Part shown: positions 60,589 to 64,000 of the stretch, piece by piece
Layout of the letters: each line of letters starts with the position of its first letter
Numbering within the stretch: position 1 is the first letter of the stretch
DNA from: Rhodococcus sp. PAMC28707
Lineage (GTDB): Bacteria > Actinomycetota > Actinomycetes > Mycobacteriales > Mycobacteriaceae
Length of the DNA stretch: 64,000 nucleotides
Reading direction: 5' to 3'
Assembly (NCBI RefSeq): GCF_004795915.1
Contig: NZ_CP039253.1
Coordinates: 1,426,001 to 1,490,000 of the forward strand
The notes under the pieces: generated by a model
The model's input: only the letters and a program-made list of their open reading frames with translations
What the model was told of the DNA's origin: nothing
Databases searched by the model: none
Made by a program: the position numbers and the translations under genes

Positions 60589-62627
60589 GACGGCGGTGAA
60601 TCGTCGCGGCGGCGGTGGCGACGGCGACCAGAGCGGCGAGAGCGCACAACGAGGACGACCGCACCTACGAGAGCGACGAGCAATACTGCGCCGGCAATTC
60701 CGAGGATCGTCACGCTCAGGCGATCGACGCCGGACCCGTTGGCCTGCGTCGACTCCCCCGATGACTCCTTTGCCAGGTCACCGCTCGACAACGACACCGG
60801 CTCGATTCCCGGTACAGCGAAGAGAATGTCACCGCTGCGGCCGAACCAACGCGACGGATCGGCGTCGAGCCAACCCAGAAGTGCGTCGAGCCGGCCCCCC
60901 TTGCCTGTCGACGATGCCACCAACAATGCCTGGTTGTTCGCGGTCGTAGTCACCTGCAAGCTGGCGTAAGGCACCCCCGGATCGACGGTGAGCGAGGAGC
61001 CTGTGTCCGAGTCTGATTCGGAGTCTGTGGATTCCGGCGTTGCGATCGAGAACGTGGTAGCGCCGGACGAGGACAGCGGCAATGAAAGCGAGTCCGGTAG
61101 AGCGCCGTCGGCGGCAATCACGACGGCCGGGTCGGAGCTGGCGAGCGCGTCGTCGAGAGAAACGACCTGCAGCATGATCGGCCTGGCGGACAGGCGCTGC
61201 AGTCCGGTCACGACCGAGACGGCACGGACGGTATCGGCGAAGGTTTCCTGGGTCATCGCTACGTCGAACTGCGGCATCAAGGCTTGCGGCAGCGATCCGA
61301 ATCCCAGCGGAGCCGGCGTCGAGGAAGGTCCGGATCGGACGACAGTGGAACCGTCGACCGTGATCGTCGACGCTGCCTGCGTGCCACATCCGGCGGCCGA
61401 ATCCGAGGGGTGCTCGACGCTGACGTCGAGGGTGGTAGCTTTCCGCAGCTCGGCGTTCGGGATCTCGACCCACTCATCCAACCGACCCGAATCGTCGGCG
61501 GACCACGATGCGATCGTCTTACCTCCCACCCCGGCAGTGATCGATCCGACGCCCGGGGTGTAATTTCCGGTCAGATGCACCGACACATCCGAGACCGAGC
61601 GGCCCAGGCGTGCTTGATCGAGCGTGAGCGACGCAGTCGCGGTGGAGTCGCCTTTCCCGGTGACAGTCCCGATTCCGAGATCGTCGAGGGTCGTCGAATC
61701 GGGTGCGAGAACAGCACGAGGAGCCGACGCCCCCGCGAGTGCTTTGGTCGTCACCGCCAAGTCGGCAATGTTGCTGGTGATCAATCGAACCTGGTCGGTC
61801 AGTGCCGTATCGCTACCGGTGACGAACAGCCGTGGAGGTGATTGATCGGCCGGAAAGATCAGTTCTGCTGAGGCGTCGTTGTTCTCGGACACCACGACGG
61901 ACCGTTCGAATGTCTGGTCCGGTTGCGAACCCTGCAATTCGGTGTCCGGGCGCACGACGACCCGAACGGGCTGCGCGCCGTAGTAGTCGATCACCGACGT
62001 CGTCAACGTCAACACTGCCGAGATCATGTCGCGGTTCGGCTGGGCAGGCATGAATACTGTGAGCTGTCGGAGCACCGGTGGCAGGAACTCGGAGATCGTT
62101 CGCGGTATCGACGGCGCCCCGGTGTAATCGACTCGGGCGTCGAGGAGTCGCAGCTGCGCGTCGACGGCATTCGGGCAGAAGCCGGCGTCGGGAATCAGCG
62201 TCGACGCGAGATCGAGGGTCACCGCTCCGCCGACAACTGGAACTGCCGCCAGCGGGATGGAGATAGGGATCGTCGGCGCGTCGCGCGCGAGCGCGACGCG
62301 TGAGATGGGCCGGTTGCCGGACTCCACATCGATCCAACCTCGATCGAGCCAGGCCGGGACGGTGAGCACGGCGTTCAACGACGACGGCGTGGTACCCGGT
62401 GGCACCGGCACGGTGACCTGAGCACGGCCACTCTGCCCATTCAGTGCAATCGGACCACCTAGGCCGGTTTCGCTGAGGGACAGCGAGATCGGGGCTGTCT
62501 CTTCCGAGTCCGCGTCCTGCGCTTGCGCGATTCCAGGTACGGAGGAAAGGACCATAATCGCAACGATCCCACTGATTGCGGCTATTCGAGCAGTACAGCG
62601 TGAAGGCACACCAATAGTCGACGACAT
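60585..62627 (-). CDS. BcsB-like secreted, membrane-anchored polysaccharide export protein
   Basis: A 680-residue exported protein with signal peptide (IAAISGIVAIMVLSSVPGIAQAQDA), two repeated extracytoplasmic beta-rich modules as in cellulose synthase subunit B (ISLSLSETGLGGPIALNGQSGRAQVTVPVP start; FPADQSPPRLFVTGSD and similar), and one C-terminal helix (VTILGIAGAVLLVALVGAVVLVV) followed by an Arg-rich tail. BcsB guides the emerging glucan across the membrane and is needed for BcsA activity. ATG at 62627 is the likely start. It is the first gene of the operon, divergent from the GH5-like gene. Confidence 0.82.
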   Translation of the reverse strand: MSSTIGVPSRCTARIAAISGIVAIMVLSSVPGIAQAQDADSEETAPISLSLSETGLGGPIALNGQSGRAQVTVPVPPGTTPSSLNAVLTVPAWLDRGWIDVESGNRPISRVALARDAPTIPISIPLAAVPVVGGAVTLDLASTLIPDAGFCPNAVDAQLRLLDARVDYTGAPSIPRTISEFLPPVLRQLTVFMPAQPNRDMISAVLTLTTSVIDYYGAQPVRVVVRPDTELQGSQPDQTFERSVVVSENNDASAELIFPADQSPPRLFVTGSDTALTDQVRLITSNIADLAVTTKALAGASAPRAVLAPDSTTLDDLGIGTVTGKGDSTATASLTLDQARLGRSVSDVSVHLTGNYTPGVGSITAGVGGKTIASWSADDSGRLDEWVEIPNAELRKATTLDVSVEHPSDSAAGCGTQAASTITVDGSTVVRSGPSSTPAPLGFGSLPQALMPQFDVAMTQETFADTVRAVSVVTGLQRLSARPIMLQVVSLDDALASSDPAVVIAADGALPDSLSLPLSSSGATTFSIATPESTDSESDSDTGSSLTVDPGVPYASLQVTTTANNQALLVASSTGKGGRLDALLGWLDADPSRWFGRSGDILFAVPGIEPVSLSSGDLAKESSGESTQANGSGVDRLSVTILGIAGAVLLVALVGAVVLVVRSRRSGRRRHRRRDDSPPS

Positions 62628-62910
62628 CAAATAGTCCGGCCCTTTAGGTGGAAGTGGCATCTCTCGAGAATTATTATGACCGATCAGGAGTGAACAGTCC
62701 TCGATGTTTATCGAATTTATCGTTACCCGCGATGACCAGGTGAAGGGACCCCTGAAAGCGCGCAGATAAACAATCCCCGCGACCAGTATGGTTGGAATTG
62801 CGGGGTGGAAGAATAATTTCGACGGAGATTTCCCGATAAGTGCCGGTCGATATGCCATTCAACGGGAGCGAATGTACCGGTTGTCAATACACAGGCCTAT
62901 CATCTGCGTT
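62628..62910 (+). other. Divergent intergenic region of the polysaccharide operon and glycanase
   Basis: A 283-bp gap, distinctly richer in A and T than its surroundings, that must hold promoters for both sides. A small stem CCCCGC (62775-62780) / GCGGGG (62800-62805) is visible. No c-di-GMP (GEMM) riboswitch pattern was found. Confidence 0.5.
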
Positions 62911-64000
62911 ATGCCCAGCACGGTTCGTTTTCGTCGAGTCGCCGCCGCGGCACTCGCTGGACTACTCGTCACCGTCACCGGTGCAGTACCGACAGACGCT
63001 GCGCCGTCGCCGGAAGCTCGGGTGAGCGCGGACGCCGACGGTCTGACACTCGACGGCGCACCGTGGTGGCCGACGGGATTCAATGCCTACCAGCTGGCGA
63101 CGGATTGGTCGGTCAATGCCGGGTGCGGGGCCATGGTCGATCTCGACAGCTACTTCGCGGCCCTGCCTGCACACTCGCTGACGCGCTTCGACGCGTTTCA
63201 AGCTCTCGCGATCAACCGCTTCACCGGCACCCTCGACTTCGGTCCCATGGACGCAGTCTTCGCCGCGGCCGAAGCGCACGATCAACTTCTGATCCCAGTC
63301 TTGTCACCGCAGGACGGGGCGTGCGAAGACAACGCCTTCAAGGACCGACAGTGGTACATCGACGGCTGGACGACACCACCGCCCTCCCCCACCCCAACTG
63401 CACTTCTGAGCTTCGAGGAGTGGGCCGACACTGCCGTCACGCGCTGGAAGGCCTCACCCGCACTTGCCGCGTGGGAACTCGTCGGCGAACCGGAAACGAG
63501 CACCTGTACGGACGCGAACTGCTCCTGGGACAAACGAACCTGCGCCTCCGACGCAGATGACGTTCTACGCAATTTCTTCGATACCGCCGGCGCACGGGTG
63601 CGCACCCTCGATTCTCGAACCTTGATCACCGCCGGGCTCACGGGCGGTGGCCAATGTGGAAGCCAAGGCGACGAATACCGTTATCTGGCAGAGTCACCCA
63701 ACGTCGATGTTCTCCAGTACCACGACTACGGCGCCGACGGGGTAGCACTGCCCGGCGATCAGTGGAACGGACTCCAGCGTCGGATCACGCAAACGGCAGA
63801 GGTCGGCAAGCCCCTCGTGGTGGCCGAGATCGGCGAACTCGCGGGGTCCTGCGCGGCGACGGCAGATCGTGCCGCACACATCGGTGCGAAGATGGACGGT
63901 CAACGGGCTGCAGGTACCGCTGGGGCACTGCTGTGGGCATTCGTTCCGGATGCGAGACCGACAGAGTGCACGTTCGACATCGGGCCGAGCGATCCACTGT
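62911..64000 (+). CDS. Secreted GH5-like glycanase, C-terminus cut by window edge
   Basis: At least 363 residues, open at the right edge. Seen: signal peptide (VAAAALAGLLVTVTGAVPTDAAP), then DGLTLDGAPWWPTGFNAYQLATDW at the start of a (beta/alpha)8 domain, AWELVGEPETSTC with the acid/base glutamate in the position of the NEP motif (here G-E-P), VDVLQYHDYG and LVVAEIGELAGSC with the nucleophile glutamate. The family attacks beta-glucans or mannans. Divergent from the BcsB-like operon, it may trim or release that polymer. ATG at 62911. Confidence 0.8.
   Translation, partial: MPSTVRFRRVAAAALAGLLVTVTGAVPTDAAPSPEARVSADADGLTLDGAPWWPTGFNAYQLATDWSVNAGCGAMVDLDSYFAALPAHSLTRFDAFQALAINRFTGTLDFGPMDAVFAAAEAHDQLLIPVLSPQDGACEDNAFKDRQWYIDGWTTPPPSPTPTALLSFEEWADTAVTRWKASPALAAWELVGEPETSTCTDANCSWDKRTCASDADDVLRNFFDTAGARVRTLDSRTLITAGLTGGGQCGSQGDEYRYLAESPNVDVLQYHDYGADGVALPGDQWNGLQRRITQTAEVGKPLVVAEIGELAGSCAATADRAAHIGAKMDGQRAAGTAGALLWAFVPDARPTECTFDIGPSDPL

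Noticed and set aside
62628-62910. c-di-GMP riboswitch before the BcsB-like operon
   Set aside because: No GEMM-like conserved blocks on either strand.

Overview
The window is high-GC actinobacterial DNA. GTG and TTG starts and 4-base start/stop overlaps are frequent, and many genes show closest family resemblance to Nocardiaceae. The alkB-rubredoxin-rubredoxin-TetR cluster, the proline-catabolism trio and several secreted proteins point to Rhodococcus or a close relative (inference from gene content, not from a marker gene). No rRNA, tRNA, CRISPR array, insertion sequence or phage gene was seen. The window reads as chromosomal, with an accessory flavour from about 40.7 to 62.6 kb.

Left part (1-19.8 kb): a partial aminotransferase, thiM, a DUF559-type nuclease-fold protein, purD, a two-gene membrane glycosyltransferase pair, a HIT hydrolase and an MFS exporter. 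These are followed by an OmpR-type two-component system, a small multidrug resistance exporter behind a guanidine-III (ykkC-III) riboswitch, a decapeptide-repeat protein, a dienelactone hydrolase, and an acyl-CoA dehydrogenase divergent from a TetR gene across a four-site CAGTACTG array. A PucR-type regulator then lies divergent from P5C dehydrogenase and proline dehydrogenase.

Middle part (19.3-40.7 kb): a short eRF1-like protein, a phytoene-desaturase-like oxidoreductase, a STAS protein, and two MarR/transporter units (MMPL plus lipocalin; FUSC). Then come a Tat-exported neutral ceramidase, a small secreted protein, a third MarR, an unannotated 31-residue small ORF ending in a textbook terminator, and two CNNM/CorC-like membrane proteins. 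A sulfonate-type ABC transporter with an FMN-dependent monooxygenase follows, preceded by a cysteine-rich, apparently leaderless leader peptide. The part ends with the alkB-rubA-rubA-alkU alkane hydroxylase operon.

Right part (40.7-64 kb): the most striking locus is a minus-strand operon, 48722 to 40707, of seven genes that overlap or nearly touch. The order is a HAD-fold protein without its catalytic aspartates, mysA, mysB, mysC, mysD, a TauD-type 2-oxoglutarate dioxygenase and a fused alpha/beta 2-oxoacid dehydrogenase E1. mysA-D form the mycosporine-like amino acid (UV sunscreen) pathway, so the extra three genes suggest an expanded version of it. Beside it lie a secreted protein, a KstD-like flavoprotein and a two-gene unit of an ATP-grasp ligase plus a 688-residue protein of unknown family with a possible Cys-His-Asn catalytic arrangement. 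The window ends with a DUF3089 esterase-like protein and a four-gene operon for a secreted polysaccharide (BcsB-like protein, membrane protein, processive GT2 synthase, GT-C-like transferase), which is divergent from a partial GH5-like glycanase cut by the right edge.
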